Shown: in pieces, positions 44,601 through 54,758 of the stretch | How positions within the stretch are numbered: the first letter of the stretch is position 1 | Layout: every line of letters starts with the position of its first letter | Assembly (NCBI GenBank): GCA_963693305.1 | Contig: OY855903.1 | Coordinates: 25,812,455 to 25,876,454 of the forward strand | Length of the DNA stretch: 64,000 nt | Source of the DNA: Meandrina meandrites | Taxonomy: Eukaryota; Cnidaria; Anthozoa; Scleractinia; Meandrinidae | Reading direction: 5' to 3' | Notes under the pieces: model-generated | Seen by the model: the letters and a program-made list of their open reading frames with translations, nothing else | Databases searched by the model: none | Told to the model about the DNA's origin: nothing | Translations under genes and position numbers: made by a program

Positions 44601-46796
44601 CATGTTGATCGCAAGTGATTTGTCGAGATATTCTTTAGCCTTGACATAGTCACCAAGAGATCGAAACACAGCTCCTAGATTTCCGCAACTTGTTGCAATA
44701 CTTACTCTGTCACCAATTTCCATGTTGATCGTAAGTGCTTTCTCGAGATATTCTTTAGCCTTGACATAGTCACCGAGGGATTCAAACACAGTCCCTAGGT
44801 TTTCGTAGTTTGCTGATATTCCTGCTCTTTTACCAATTTCCATGTTGATCGCAAGTGCTTTCTCGAGATATTCTTTAGCCTTGACATAGTCACCGAGAGA
44901 TATAAACAAGGTTCCTAGATTTCCGTAACTTGTTGCAATACTTACTCTGTCACCAATTTCCATGTTGATCGCTAGTGCTTTCTCGAGATATTCTTTAGCC
45001 TTGACATAGTCACCAAGTGATTGAAACACAGTCCCTAGGTTTTCGTAGTTTGCTGATATTCCTGCTCTGTCACCAATTTCCATGTTGATCGCAAGTGATT
45101 TGTCGAGATATTTTTTAGCCTTGACATAGTCACCAAGAGATCGAAACACAGCTCCTAGATTTCCGCAACTTGTTGCAATACTTACTCTGTCACCAATTTC
45201 CATGTTGATCGTAAGTGCTTTCTCGAGATATTCTTTAGCCTTGACATAGTCACCAAGTGATTGAAACACAGTCCCTAGGTTTTCGTAGTTTGCTGATATT
45301 CCTGCTCTGTCACCAATTTCCATGTTGATGGCAAGTGATTTGTCGAGATATTTTTTAGCCTTGACATAGTCACCAAGAGATCGAAACACAGCTCCTAGAT
45401 TTCCGCAACTTGTTGCAATACTTACTCTGTCACCAATTTCCATGTTGATCGTAAGTGCTTTCTCGAGATATTCTTTAGCCTTGACATAGTCACCAAGTGA
45501 TTGAAACACAGTCCCTAGGTTTTCGTAGTTTGCTGATATTCCTGCTCTGTCACCAATTTCCATGTTGATCGCAAGTGCTTTCTCGAGATATTCTTTAGCC
45601 TTGACATAGTCACCGAGAGATTGAAACACCGCTCCTAGATTTCCATAACTTGTTGCTATTCTTGCTCTGTCACCAATTTCCATGTTGATCGCAAGTGCTT
45701 TTTCGAGATATTCTTTAGCCTTGACATAGTCACCGAGAGATTTAAACACAACCCCTAGGTTTCCGTAACTTGTTGCAATTCTTGCTCCATCACCAATTTC
45801 CGTGTTGATCGCAAGTGCTTTCTCGAGATATTCTTTAGCCTTGACATAGTCACCGAGAGATTGAAACACAGTTCCTAGGTTTGCGTAATTTGCTGCTATT
45901 CCTGCTCTGCCACCAATTTCCATGTAGATCGCAAGTGATTTCTCGAAATAATCTTTAGCCTCGACATAGTCACGAAGTGATTGAAACACAGTTCCTAGGT
46001 TTCTGTAATTTGCTGCTATTCTTGCTCTGTTACCAATTTCTATGTTGATCGCAAGTGCTTTGTCGAGATATTCTTTAGCCTTTACATAGTCACCAAGAGA
46101 TTGAAACACAGTTCCTAGGTTTGCGTAATTTTCTGCTATTCCTGCTCTGTGACCCTTTTCTATGTTGATCGCAAGTGCTTTCTCGAGATATTCTTTAGCC
46201 TTGACATAGTCACCGAGAGATTGAAACACAGATCCTAGCTCGGTGTAACATACTGCTTCTCCTGTTCTGTCTCCAATTTTTGTTGTGATCGCAAGTGCTT
46301 TCTCGTGATTTTCTTTAGCCTTGACATAGTCACCGAGAGATTCAAACAGAATCCCTAGGTTTCGATATGCGATTGCTTCTTCTCTTTTGTGCCCAGTTTC
46401 TCTCATGATAGTGATTGCTTTTTCAGTAAGTTCTTTTGCCTCAGCATACTTACATTGACTCAGATATCTTTTCGCCAGGATTATGCTAAGTTTCCCTTCG
46501 GAGACTTTGTCACCACACTCGTAGTAAATGGCGACAAGTTTCTTGCCACATGTTATAGCACTTGTGTTATCGTGGATAAGGCTGTACGCGTCGAACATTG
46601 TTCTGTAGATTGGTTCATAAAACCTGTTTATTAATTTCAGAAATTGCTGTTTTATACTCGGCGCTTTATTGTTTAGCATAATCAAGGTTTCCTTGCATAA
46701 CTCGATGGCTTTCCGTGCACGACTGGTGTTGAGAAGGAAAGTGGCAACAACTAAGGCTATACCAATGGCTTGTATGATTTCCTCTATGTTGTTCAT
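41613..46796 (-). CDS. TPR-CHAT protein 2 (1,727 aa): 28 tetratricopeptide repeats plus CHAT domain
   Basis: The longest of the three paralogues, with the start in the same context as gene 1 (MNNIEEIIQAIGIAL). The TPR array covers residues about 98-1217, linker 1218-1444, CHAT 1445-1727 with His1586 and Cys1633. The nine extra 40-residue repeats minus one residue (INRF for INNRF) account exactly for the 359-residue difference from gene 1. In the last about 280 residues it differs from protein 1 at about six positions (for example Arg to Cys in GSGACSVLV), so the effector is conserved while the array is remodelled. Repeats in the middle are locally duplicated blocks. No frameshift is seen, so it should be functional. 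Confidence 0.92.
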   Translation of the reverse strand: MNNIEEIIQAIGIALVVATFLLNTSRARKAIELCKETLIMLNNKAPSIKQQFLKLINRFYEPIYRTMFDAYSLIHDNTSAITCGKKLVAIYYECGDKVSEGKLSIILAKRYLSQCKYAEAKELTEKAITIMRETGHKREEAIAYRNLGILFESLGDYVKAKENHEKALAITTKIGDRTGEAVCYTELGSVFQSLGDYVKAKEYLEKALAINIEKGHRAGIAENYANLGTVFQSLGDYVKAKEYLDKALAINIEIGNRARIAANYRNLGTVFQSLRDYVEAKDYFEKSLAIYMEIGGRAGIAANYANLGTVFQSLGDYVKAKEYLEKALAINTEIGDGARIATSYGNLGVVFKSLGDYVKAKEYLEKALAINMEIGDRARIATSYGNLGAVFQSLGDYVKAKEYLEKALAINMEIGDRAGISANYENLGTVFQSLGDYVKAKEYLEKALTINMEIGDRVSIATSCGNLGAVFRSLGDYVKAKKYLDKSLAINMEIGDRAGISANYENLGTVFQSLGDYVKAKEYLEKALTINMEIGDRVSIATSCGNLGAVFRSLGDYVKAKKYLDKSLAINMEIGDRAGISANYENLGTVFQSLGDYVKAKEYLEKALAINMEIGDRVSIATSYGNLGTLFISLGDYVKAKEYLEKALAINMEIGKRAGISANYENLGTVFESLGDYVKAKEYLEKALTINMEIGDRVSIATSCGNLGAVFRSLGDYVKAKEYLDKSLAINMEIGDRAGISANYENLGTVFQSLGDYVKAKEYLEKALAINMEIGDRVSIATSYGNLGTLFISLGDYVKAKEYLEKALAINMEIGKRAGISANYENLGTVFESLGDYVKAKEYLEKALTINMEIGDRVSIATSCGNLGAVFRSLGDYVKAKEYLEKSLAINMKIGDRVSIATSCGNLGAVFRSLGDYVKAKEYLDKALAITMEIGDRVSIATSYGNLGSLFISLGDYVKAKEYLEKGLAINMEIGKRAGISANYENLGTVFESLGDYVKAKEYLEKALAINMEIGDRASISTSYGNLGTVFRSLGDYVKAKEYLEKALAISMEIGDIARLAANYGNLGTVFKSLGDYVKAKEYLEKALAIIRKIGDRAGVAQCFGNLGNVYLDLGKYRESKEHLKKALTIAVEIGARKEEATLIGSLGGVDFSLGDSSKAKMFYEKALAIAIEIGDRSQEAEGYLSLATACHSLTEYVKAEEYLDKALSISKDIRHGEIEFKCYCYLTLTKLSQGTFEEAKCYLLRSIKKCEELRGFNRDNDEIVISFSDTHDFPYKMLSALFCAARTPKNALYVAELGRARALADLMATQYSAETHLSADPQSWIGIENVMKKQTNCTCLYISYHGQRVFSWILKTSGVISLRKMTVDKNTLYKRLAQPAKDLNEFFALMAKSFRSFGILPEEVCEDRSLNDIEPAETDSSQEVSHVALRQGEDEENPEPSLTLFHEMLINPVSDLLDEPEIIIVPDRNLYRVPFAALLDKNGKYLSETFRIRIVPSLTTLKLIQDSPADYHSQSGALIVGDPDVGHVIFNGRLFKNFYPLSGAREEAKMIGRLLGVQPLLGQHATKQAVLERIASVSLIHFAAHGDAERGEIALAPPGSTAEIPQEDEYLLKMSDISKVQLRAKLVVLSCCHSGRGQIRAEGAVGIARAFLGSGACSVLVALWALEDSATKQFMNCFYEHLVRGESASESLHEAMKWMRDNSFTKVSEWAPFMLIGDNVTFDFRK
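43147..46506 (-). repeat. TPR-coding array of gene 2: 28 x 120 bp
   Basis: Continuous 120-bp register. Contains higher-order repeats: 44281-44760 equals 44761-45240 except for one base, and 45001-45240 equals 45241-45480 except for one base. Confidence 0.92.
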
Positions 46797-46888
46797 GACG
46801 CCTTCTTCAATGTGTAAGTTTCAATGTAACTAAATAATAAACAGAGAAGGGGGTTGAATAGGGAGACAGAAACCCGTCGATCCAAGCT

Positions 46889-46911
46889 ATATATATATAT
46901 ATATATATATT
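46889..46911. repeat. (TA)n microsatellite
   Basis: About 11 TA units replace the short CT-rich stretch found at the matching place upstream of gene 1. Confidence 0.85.
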
Positions 46912-47350
46912 TGGCCAAATCTGGATCTGAATTAGTTGAAAACCTTCTGTTGCATGTAAAGTTTCACTGCACGGAACTGTTATAGATGTTGTCTCAGTTT
47001 GTGGTAATTTGTCAAGAATTTTGATATAACTGCTTGTCTGTCTTGTTTATGCGCCAATTCAAGTGTAACTGGTTTTAAATTCGGCATGAGTCTCGTGCGA
47101 AAAAAAATGGACAAAACGCAACAAGGCCGAACAAGACCATCAAAGGTCCGAAATCCGAATTTTGATTAGTATGCATGACCCAAATATCAAGACGGAAAGA
47201 GTTCGGAATCCAGGCGAAATTCTCAGCTGATCCGTCGTATTTCGGAATTCCCCTCTGTTAATTGTTATCGTCCGCAATCCGTGCGCCTTTTCAATCACAA
47301 ATCCGTCGATCCGCGAACCTATTAATGCCCTTCTCCTTACAGAGTAGAGT

Positions 47351-47504
47351 GGGTCGCCCACTACCTCTCGGAACGAGTTATTTCATTGGTTCTTAAAACA
47401 ATAGATAACAGGCTATAACAATGCCCCTATCCCTGAATAACAATAGAGGTAGTGTTTACAGCGGGCGAATGAAAATAGAGGTTTCAGAGAGGCAGTGTCT
47501 TACT
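47351..47504 (-). mobile_element. 154-bp DNA element with 9-bp target duplication
   Basis: Present in unit 2 only; GAGTAGAGT lies at 47342-47350 and 47505-47513. Ends GGGTCGCCCACTACCTC and, as complement, AGTAAGACACTGCCTC are imperfectly inverted. A second family member in opposite orientation lies at 12221-12335. The target length (8-9 bp) fits a hAT-type element. Confidence 0.7.
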
Positions 47505-48498
47505 GAGTAGAGTCGTAGAACGTGATTGTTTTATTACATTTTTCAGAATAGCGCAGTGACAAAGCATTTTTGCAAATTCACATTCCAAGTTTATTGTTCG
47601 TAATCTGCCTTTGTCAGCATATAGTTTCGATATACTGTTGTGGTGTTTTTGTACTAAAATATTTTTTGGAGTTTCTTCAATTTCAAAGAAATTTTGGACA
47701 TGACTTTAAATATGAAGACAAAGGTGCTTTTAACGCGGAGCGAGTTGGCCATTCACTGATCAGATAATGAATAAGCTATTACCAAAAGATTCTTTTAAAC
47801 TACCCTGACATATTTCACTTCGTAACTTACAACAGCAAGGGAGGATAGTTTCATGTTTATATCTCATGGCTAAACAAAGACATAACGCTGTAATTAAACT
47901 GGTAAACATTATAGAAAGCATACAATACAAGACAAGTTTTGCTCACCACGCCAACGTCAGTTGAAATAAATGACTGATAAAGACCAACACGTATTCCTTG
48001 GCTTGTATTTCTTGTATGTGGAGTAAACTTTACTGTCAAGCTTATTTAATACTGTTAGCTTTGAAAACAAACACCGGATGTCCGTGAAACGCAACGTCAG
48101 ACGTTCTTTGGGAAATTAGAAAATAAAATTATCTAGTTACATTTCATTTCAGATGTTTCAGTTTCAAAAATAAAAAAATAACATTTTGAGAATCCCTTTT
48201 TTATCCAGCATCATGCACACTTTAGAGTAATTGTGTCGACGGATAAACACATTGAAGGCGCTTGTTAATGGTTTAGAGATAAGTTAGTGTCGAATATGTA
48301 AACAGAATCTGCTCTCGTTGGGTAGTTTGGGCTGTCTCTCTCGAGAAGAAAATAATTAAGCGGAAGAGGATACCTGGGCTGTATATAAAGAAAAAAGCGA
48401 AATTTGTAATATTTGTCGCGTTTAATAGTTTTGCCAAACGTCGGCGGCGTCCAACAAACAAACATAAAAGAATTTCAGGTAAATAACAGTTGTCTTAA

Positions 48499-50330
48499 AG
48501 GTCAAATGAACCAAAATTTCGACATTCTTTCTTTAGCGATTTTAAAGCAACCAAACGCTAGAAGGACTGATTATTAACTAAACTTAAGAATAAATTTTGC
48601 TTTCTGAGCCTTAAAGCGCGAACTATAGCAAAAACTACGAAGATTTCCGAAGACTTCACGAAAACGTTTCCAAAATGACCGCGCACTTTAATGGAAGGAA
48701 TGGATCGAGCTTTGAATTTTGTGACGTAATAGTTTTATTTCACGGCTTTGCGATCGAAGAGACGATCGTCGTTTAAAGAGCGAATAATGTAAAGTTTGAG
48801 GGTTTGAGTCAGTCTAAGTAATTCAAGTAATTCTGAAAAAATCTAAGCTTTTTTTTAAACATGGTTGTTATATTTTTTTACTACATTGTAATCCAGTTTC
48901 AAAGATTAATAATTATCAAAGCACTGAGTAAAACTGTAAGCATTGTACGATATAGGAGGTTTTCAAACACTGGATGGCGTATAAAAATCATCAGTCTGCT
49001 CAGCTTGGTATAGAACAATTAGTTTTGTTATATACCCCAATCTAAATGCAGTTTTTTTGGATTTGCACGTAATTCTTATCAGGACGTGTGCGGCTTGCAA
49101 CCCGGATCGGTATGCAGCGCGAAGTTATCCTAGGATGCGGCCAAAAGCTAAGATTGAATTCACTGTTTCTTTTCTGTACTCGAGAGTCACACAAAACACA
49201 AAAATAAATTTGTACACAAAAATGTAACTTGAATGAAAGGGTATTTCTCAATGCAAATTCGACACTGCGAAGCATCACGCAGGGTAAAACTTTCAATGAA
49301 TAAATTCGTGTCGTTTTCAGCTGAAGGAAAATTCAGTGTTGGAATAAATACTGAGCGTTTACACACTGTCCCCGCGGACACTGTGAGTTCTGTTTGTATT
49401 AGCTGTTTTTTGGTTCATATTTATTTAGCTGGTACATGTTATTTAGGGCTCGAAATTAACGGTTGTAAACCCAACATAAATACAACATTTGAAGCTTAAT
49501 TTTATACGCGTCAAAAAGCACGTGCACGTGCATGGAAGCAAATTATTTGACGAGGATATTGAACTAACGAACTCAAATTCTAATGCTTGATCATGACCAG
49601 CCAAACCAACAAAGTAAAAGTGCTAATAATCATAACAAATACTCTATCCAGCTCTAGGTAGAATAAGAAAGGTGCAAAATGCATACCTCTAACTTCCTTC
49701 GTTTAGCAAAAGCCGAACGGACAGTGGGGTCTTTGTGCTTCGGAAGACATTCTTCCCCGTGATTTCTTTTCCGAACAAAAAAAAGTAGTCCGCGGCACAG
49801 CATCCTCTTTGAGGTGGAGTCTTAGCAACTTGAAATCAGAACCCAGAAGCCTACGTATTGCCAGATTTTCTCGGAAGTAGTCTTCGGTAAAATGAACCGC
49901 ACAAATGCGAGAGTTCTTTCCTGGCTGAAATTCTATCCTTTTCATTTTCAAAAGCCATTGTTTCCTGAGCTTTGAATTTGCTGGAAATTTAAACGTACTT
50001 ACTTTCGACTTAGAATAATTTAAGCAGTTTAGTGCTGCACAAAACACCATGATGCTCCATTCTTGTGAGCTTTATCACTAAAACATTTTGAATTTCCCGC
50101 AATTTCACAGCGCACCAATACTGACGTCACAGTTTTATGTTCCGAAAATTTCCCGACAATTTTCCCGAGCGCTCTACGATTATGAAGGCCAAAACTAAGC
50201 ATTTTTCAACTTGAAATTTCTCTGTTTTGTTAAGTCCAATTCCTTTGAAACTTCGGAATATGTTTATTTGGCTGTTAATCAACAAATTGGCCTAAAAAAA
50301 GAAAATTCGAAATTTTAGTTCATTTGACCT
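48499..50330 (-). mobile_element. 1.8-kb TTAA-flanked transposon carrying a THAP domain (Kolobok-like)
   Basis: Terminal inverted repeats AGGTCAAATGAACCAAAATT then TCGA, 24 bp with one mismatch, with TTAA at 48495-48498 and 50331-50334. Unit 1 shows the uninterrupted site (TTGTCTTAAAAACAAAC). TTAA targets occur in piggyBac and Kolobok; a THAP domain favours Kolobok. Apart from the THAP frame, no transposase core is recognised, so this is probably an internally deleted copy. Confidence 0.75.
49703..50050 (-). CDS. THAP zinc-finger domain protein fragment (115 codons)
   Basis: Begins MVFCAALNCLNYSKSKVSTF with the first Cys pair. FKFP, then RKQW and FQPGKNSRICAVHF follow, giving the C-x4-C ... 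W ... C-x2-H zinc-binding pattern of THAP domains plus the conserved Phe-Pro. THAP domains bind DNA and are found in transposases and derived host proteins. The frame ends soon after the domain, so a downstream exon or the catalytic core is missing. It lies within the TTAA-flanked element and reads toward its left end. Confidence 0.75.
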   Translation of the reverse strand: MVFCAALNCLNYSKSKVSTFKFPANSKLRKQWLLKMKRIEFQPGKNSRICAVHFTEDYFRENLAIRRLLGSDFKLLRLHLKEDAVPRTTFFCSEKKSRGRMSSEAQRPHCPFGFC

Positions 50331-50382
50331 TTAAAAACAAAAAAAAAACGAAGCAAAGAGGGAAGTATAACAAATATCACAA

Positions 50383-50601
50383 GTGAGTACTCTTGAAGGA
50401 TTTCGAAAGGCGTTGGAATCTCCGTTATTAGATAAAATGTTCCACGATTTCTCAGCTATCGCATGCAGTAAATTGTTGCAGATCTCAGCTATCAATTCGA
50501 GAACGCGCAATTTCCCTGGCTGGAAAATAAAAATTTTGACCAATTCTCAGCTATCAGTTAAACCCAATTCAGACCCGGTCTGGTTCTTGGTAAGGAAGTG
50601 A
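50383..50601 (+). CDS. Exon-like open frame (72 codons) upstream of a GTAAGG donor, unit 2
   Basis: Reads STLEGFRKALESPLLDKMFH and later NSDPVWFL, then GTAAGG at 50590. The matching DNA in unit 1 (about 34832-35032) is frameshifted. In phase it could join the exon-like frame at 52085. No protein family is recognised and no start codon is certain. Confidence 0.25.
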   Translation: MSTLEGFRKALESPLLDKMFHDFSAIACSKLLQISAINSRTRNFPGWKIKILTNSQLSVKPNSDPVWFLVRK

Positions 50602-51369
50602 AAAAGCGATTTTAGAGATTGTAAAGTTTTTTACTGCCACGATATTATACTCACAAGAACCCGTTTTTTAAATTATTATTATCGAAATGGTGACCCTAAA
50701 CAAAACGACTACGGGAACTCCGACCAGCTTACAACCGAAACATGACATGTTCAATCTTTATTTGGGTTGAACTAATCATAAAAAATGAAAGTTAAAATGA
50801 CATTTTAGGGGCAGATAAACAGTAACGTTTGAAAACGGTTTTTCTATTGGGACTACAAACTGTCATTTTTCATATTTCAATTTCGTAGGAAAATGAATGA
50901 CCCTATCTATCGTCCACGTTTTTTAGGATATTCCGAGAAAACAGGTTGTCACATGACGTCATGCTGGGAACTCATGTCTTGCCAACTCAAGCAGTTATAA
51001 GATAGAAATACTGATGTTGATTAGTATAGAGAGCGACATAGATTCTTACAGGATTTATCCTGTGTACAGCCGCCTGTTCACCTCAGGAAAATTCGGAGCG
51101 GGGAGTCTCTGTGTTACCGTTGATAATCGTGTTCCTCGCATAAATTATCTATGCATTAAAACCATATCAGTACTTTATCGTCTGACGTAACACGTGGAGA
51201 CAACAAAGAAAATTGCTGTCTGCACGCGACCCTTGCACGAGACCGTTTAAATGATGGTCTTATATAGTTTATATACGGGTAAAAAAACACCACCTGTAGA
51301 ATATTTATAGATAATAACTCCCACCCTTGGGATCTATAAAATGCTGTTTAATTTCGCTAACCGGGCTTT

Positions 51370-51608
51370 GGGGAGCGGGGATGGCGCAGTGGGGAGAGCA
51401 CTCGCCTCCCACCAATGTGGCCCGGGTTCGATTCCGGCCCGGTACCATATGTGGGTTGAGTTTGTTGTTGGTTCTCGTCCTCGCTCCGAGGGTTTTTCTC
51501 CGGGTTCTCCGGTTTTCCTCCCTCCGCAAAAATCAACACTGCTAAATTCCAATTCGATCGGGAACAGTGGACGAAGAGCCACTCTGTGGAAGTGCCACTG
51601 CAAATTCC

Positions 51609-51684
<76 letters not shown>
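51370..51684 (+). mobile_element. tRNA-derived SINE with (ATT)n tail
   Basis: RNA polymerase III boxes are clear: A box TGGCGCAGTGG (51382-51392) and B box GGTTCGATTCC (51425-51435). They are followed by a non-tRNA body containing CTCCGGGTTCTCCGGTTTTC and a tail of about 25 ATT units. Unit 1 lacks it at the same place (GGGCTTTAAACTTAAATT). The open frames of Tyr or Leu runs over the tail are not genes. Confidence 0.85.
51611..51684 (+). repeat. (ATT)n microsatellite, SINE tail
   Basis: About 25 perfect trinucleotide units forming the 3' end of the SINE. Confidence 0.95.
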
Positions 51685-52084
51685 TAAATCAAGAAAATGT
51701 AGCAGGTTTCCAGTGTGATTTTTACGAGATATTTGTCAGTCCGTCCGATAAAATGTAAGTCACCTGGTTCAGCCATTTGGAAACGTGACACTTTAGTAAA
51801 CGCCGCAAATAATCGATCAACTAATCAGGACATTTTCAACACGTTCTGAGAAAAGTCACGTGGCCTTGAACACTATTATCAGCGTCGAAACACAGGCGCC
51901 CGCCCTCTGCATTTTGAGGAGTCAGCGGCTGTACATAGACTAACAGGACTAAGATTCAAATTAGAAATCTGATTCTCAAACTCACCTCATAAAGCTGTGA
52001 TCTGTGATTGTAGTTTGGAATCTTATCATAATTGGCATAGATTTTTACGATTTTATTTCTCCATTTAATCCTTACTAGTTTCAG

Positions 52085-52435
52085 TTTCTGTTGAGAAGAC
52101 CTGACAACAATCGAGATAGTGTTTCGTACTTCCTAACTCCTCGCAGTTTGTCAAAAACATTCCGCTGCGCGTCTTATTTTCAACTCTCTTTTCGGTGTTT
52201 GGAAATAAGACGAGGCACCGATTCACTTTCGTGCTTGGTATCTTACCTCACCCTCGAATTCTGCAGATTGTCTACGCGAAGACGAAGTTTAAGCACCGGG
52301 GACATTAGCTTAGCCGAGAGAATTAACTCTTTTCTTGAAAGTATTGAAAATACCCGACTGGTAGACTCATCAGATAGCTTCAGCGGTTCTAATTACAAGA
52401 CGAAAAGGAAAGTGTTTAACGATAAAGAAAATTAA
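52085..52435 (+). CDS. Exon-like conserved open frame, unit 2 copy
   Basis: Same as 36735-37085, with the acceptor and stop retained and only a few substitutions (for example PRSLS for PRSSS and NDKEN for NEKEN). Significance uncertain; the window ends before the unit 3 counterpart. Confidence 0.3.
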   Translation, partial: FLLRRPDNNRDSVSYFLTPRSLSKTFRCASYFQLSFRCLEIRRGTDSLSCLVSYLTLEFCRLSTRRRSLSTGDISLAERINSFLESIENTRLVDSSDSFSGSNYKTKRKVFNDKEN

Positions 52436-52861
52436 TGTAAAGCTTTAGTTTTACTCATCACCGACTCGACATGGCTGGTTCACCTGCTTATTGTCTAGCG
52501 AAATTAAAAGATATGAGCTTGTTCGAAAAAAAAAAGTCGATTTCAAGCAAAATTTTGCTTGGAAATGTAACCTACAAATTTAAAAGCTGCATCTAGACTT
52601 TATTTATGCAATAATGTATTTGTTTTTTATTATCTAAAAAAGCGCATTTTGTCTAACCTCTTGCCCAGCACCGGAAAGAAAACGATAGTCTGTAAGATTC
52701 AAGTTGGTATTGAATCAAAGGCCTCTTTAAAGCGACGACTATTTTGCATGATGAACTACATGTATCAGTATAAGCAGAAAAGATGAAAATATTTCTTTCA
52801 GCTGTCCCTTCTTTAAACCTCTTAAAATCCGCAATACAATGATGCATAACGCTCTAGACAC

Positions 52862-53032
52862 ATATGTACAGTGGAAACCCATTCTACGGACACCCGCTTA
52901 ATACGGACACCACGGTATTTACGGACAGTTTCATTGGTCCCGACGAAAACCTCATACCTTTTCTCTTAAATTAACCCGCTTAATACGGACACCCGTTAAC
53001 ACGGACAACGGACACTTTTCCGTGCCCCGAGT
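52862..53032 (+). repeat. Junction repeat at the unit 2/unit 3 boundary
   Basis: Second copy of the TACGGACACC-rich block of 37515-37678, nearly identical. Confidence 0.65.
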
Positions 53033-54386
53033 GACAAACTCTTATACATTGTCAACCCCGCTTTACGGACACTATTTATCTGTGCACTGTGAATTTTCAT
53101 TGTCGCGATTATTTGCTAACTTGCGTGTCGCTGAAAACACCGGCGGAAACTATACATGTATTCAACTAAGAGCTGTGAAAACTAAACATTTTAAGATTGT
53201 AAATGTAAAGGGTTATAACTTTGTTGTTTTTATTCAGGGAATCTTTGGTCAGATCCATGGCTTGATTACACTCTTTTCGGTGAAAATCTACTAATAGATA
53301 TATCATAAGAATCATATTTGCAATTAGTTGTTAATTAGCTCCAAAAATCATTCCTTAGCTTTGCGTGTTTACCAAAGGATTACCTTTTTTACGTAAGTAC
53401 GACGTAATTGTCATAAAAAGATTGTGTAATTCAAAATTGTGACGAAACTAATCTCATAATCGCTTCTTGATTTCTCGATTTTATTGTTCCAAAATGAACT
53501 CATTGGCACTTTAAGCCGTATTTTTTCTTTGATTTAAATAAATTCCTTTTCGCTAGGAGTTTTGACTTTGTTTTCATCGTGTATAAATTATTGAATGTTC
53601 TTGAATGACCAAGGCACAAAATGTTTACATATATTGTTCTTCGGCTCAATAAGCATTTCATAACATTTAAAAAGAGCGTTTAAAACGTCACGCTTTCAAA
53701 AATTTACTTCTATACTTTTGTCTCAATTATTCAGCCACTTTGCAAGTTATAATCATATTTTCATATTGTTTTCGCATTTAATTCCTTCTTAAAAACTGTA
53801 CTTGAAGTTCAATTCATAAAAGAATGCCCAGATTAACTTTGCAAAGATTGAGTTGAAAAAGGCAAATAAAACCTCGTGAAGTACTATGCATTAGTTTTGA
53901 CATGACCCCACACAAAGATTTTAGCCAAAAGTTAGAACCATAATAATAAATTGTATATTGCAACCATCCGAAACTAAAATTAACGAACAAGCGAAAGAAA
54001 CAGCATCGGAAAATAGCTTGCACTAGACTTTGGCCAGCTGAACCCGAAAAGTAACGGGACGGTCCTTTAGGAATTCTACGGTATGTAACTGATGTGTGAA
54101 ACTTGTGACGGTGATGCAATAAAAAAGAAAAGAAATAATGTTTAGTATCAGCGCTACAGAAAATAGACACAACTCATGTGTTCAGCTACAGTACTTTTCA
54201 GTTTCATATTTTTATTGGCTCTTCGTTACTCTCAGTTAATTACATGCTATGAAAATTCAAAACAAAAAAAGAATGACAACAAAAACCTCAGCTTGCAGAT
54301 AGAAAAAACAATTTTGATTTAATATCGATATTTGCCTATGTTTAATTTTGATGAATTAAAAATCTAAATTTCATATACTGTTTAAA

Positions 54387-54758
54387 CGGAACCCCATTCT
54401 TATGACAACTTGAGGTTGGATTCTTTGAAATAATGCCCAATTTCCATATCTTACAGGTCAAGAGACAAATAACATTTAATAGTATAACAAAAAGTGGAAT
54501 AGTTTGTGGTTTTGAAATTTCCCGCCCGCCGCCAGTTTGGATTTTATGACGTGTAATGGTTGCCTTATTGCAAACAATAGCGGCAACGATAGCACGTCAT
54601 AAAATCCAAAATGGCGGCGCTCGGGAAATTTAAAAGGCATAAACTTTTTCATTTACTGTTATTATTGAATGTCACCTCTCCCTTGACCTGTAAAATTTGG
54701 AATTTAGGAATTATTTCAAACAATTCAAACTCTTCTTGTCGTCAGAGTGGAGGTTCCG
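54387..54758. mobile_element. 372-bp TTAA-type MITE, unit 3 copy
   Basis: Third copy of the insertion at 26541-26911, in the same position of the unit and with TTTAAA on both sides. Confidence 0.75.

Larger units (their letters stand above)
46797..48494 (-). promoter_or_regulatory. Upstream region of TPR-CHAT gene 2
   Basis: Counterpart of 33234-34789. The leader acceptor and the donor-like GTGAGC near 47,944 are in the same places as in unit 1. Interrupted by the insertion at 47351-47504. Confidence 0.35.
37679..53032. repeat. Segmental duplication unit 2 (with TPR-CHAT gene 2)
   Basis: Length 15.35 kb. It has the same order of landmarks as unit 1, with its own insertions at 41499-41600, 47351-47504, 48499-50330 and 51370-51684, and lacks the three unit-1 insertions. 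Confidence 0.85.

Noticed and set aside
51370..51435. Functional tRNA gene at the SINE head
   Set aside because: The boxes are tRNA-like, but it continues into a SINE body and ATT tail; a full cloverleaf with acceptor stem was not evident.
51567..51758. Frames encoding runs of Tyr, Leu or Ile
   Set aside because: Produced by the (ATT)n tail of the SINE.
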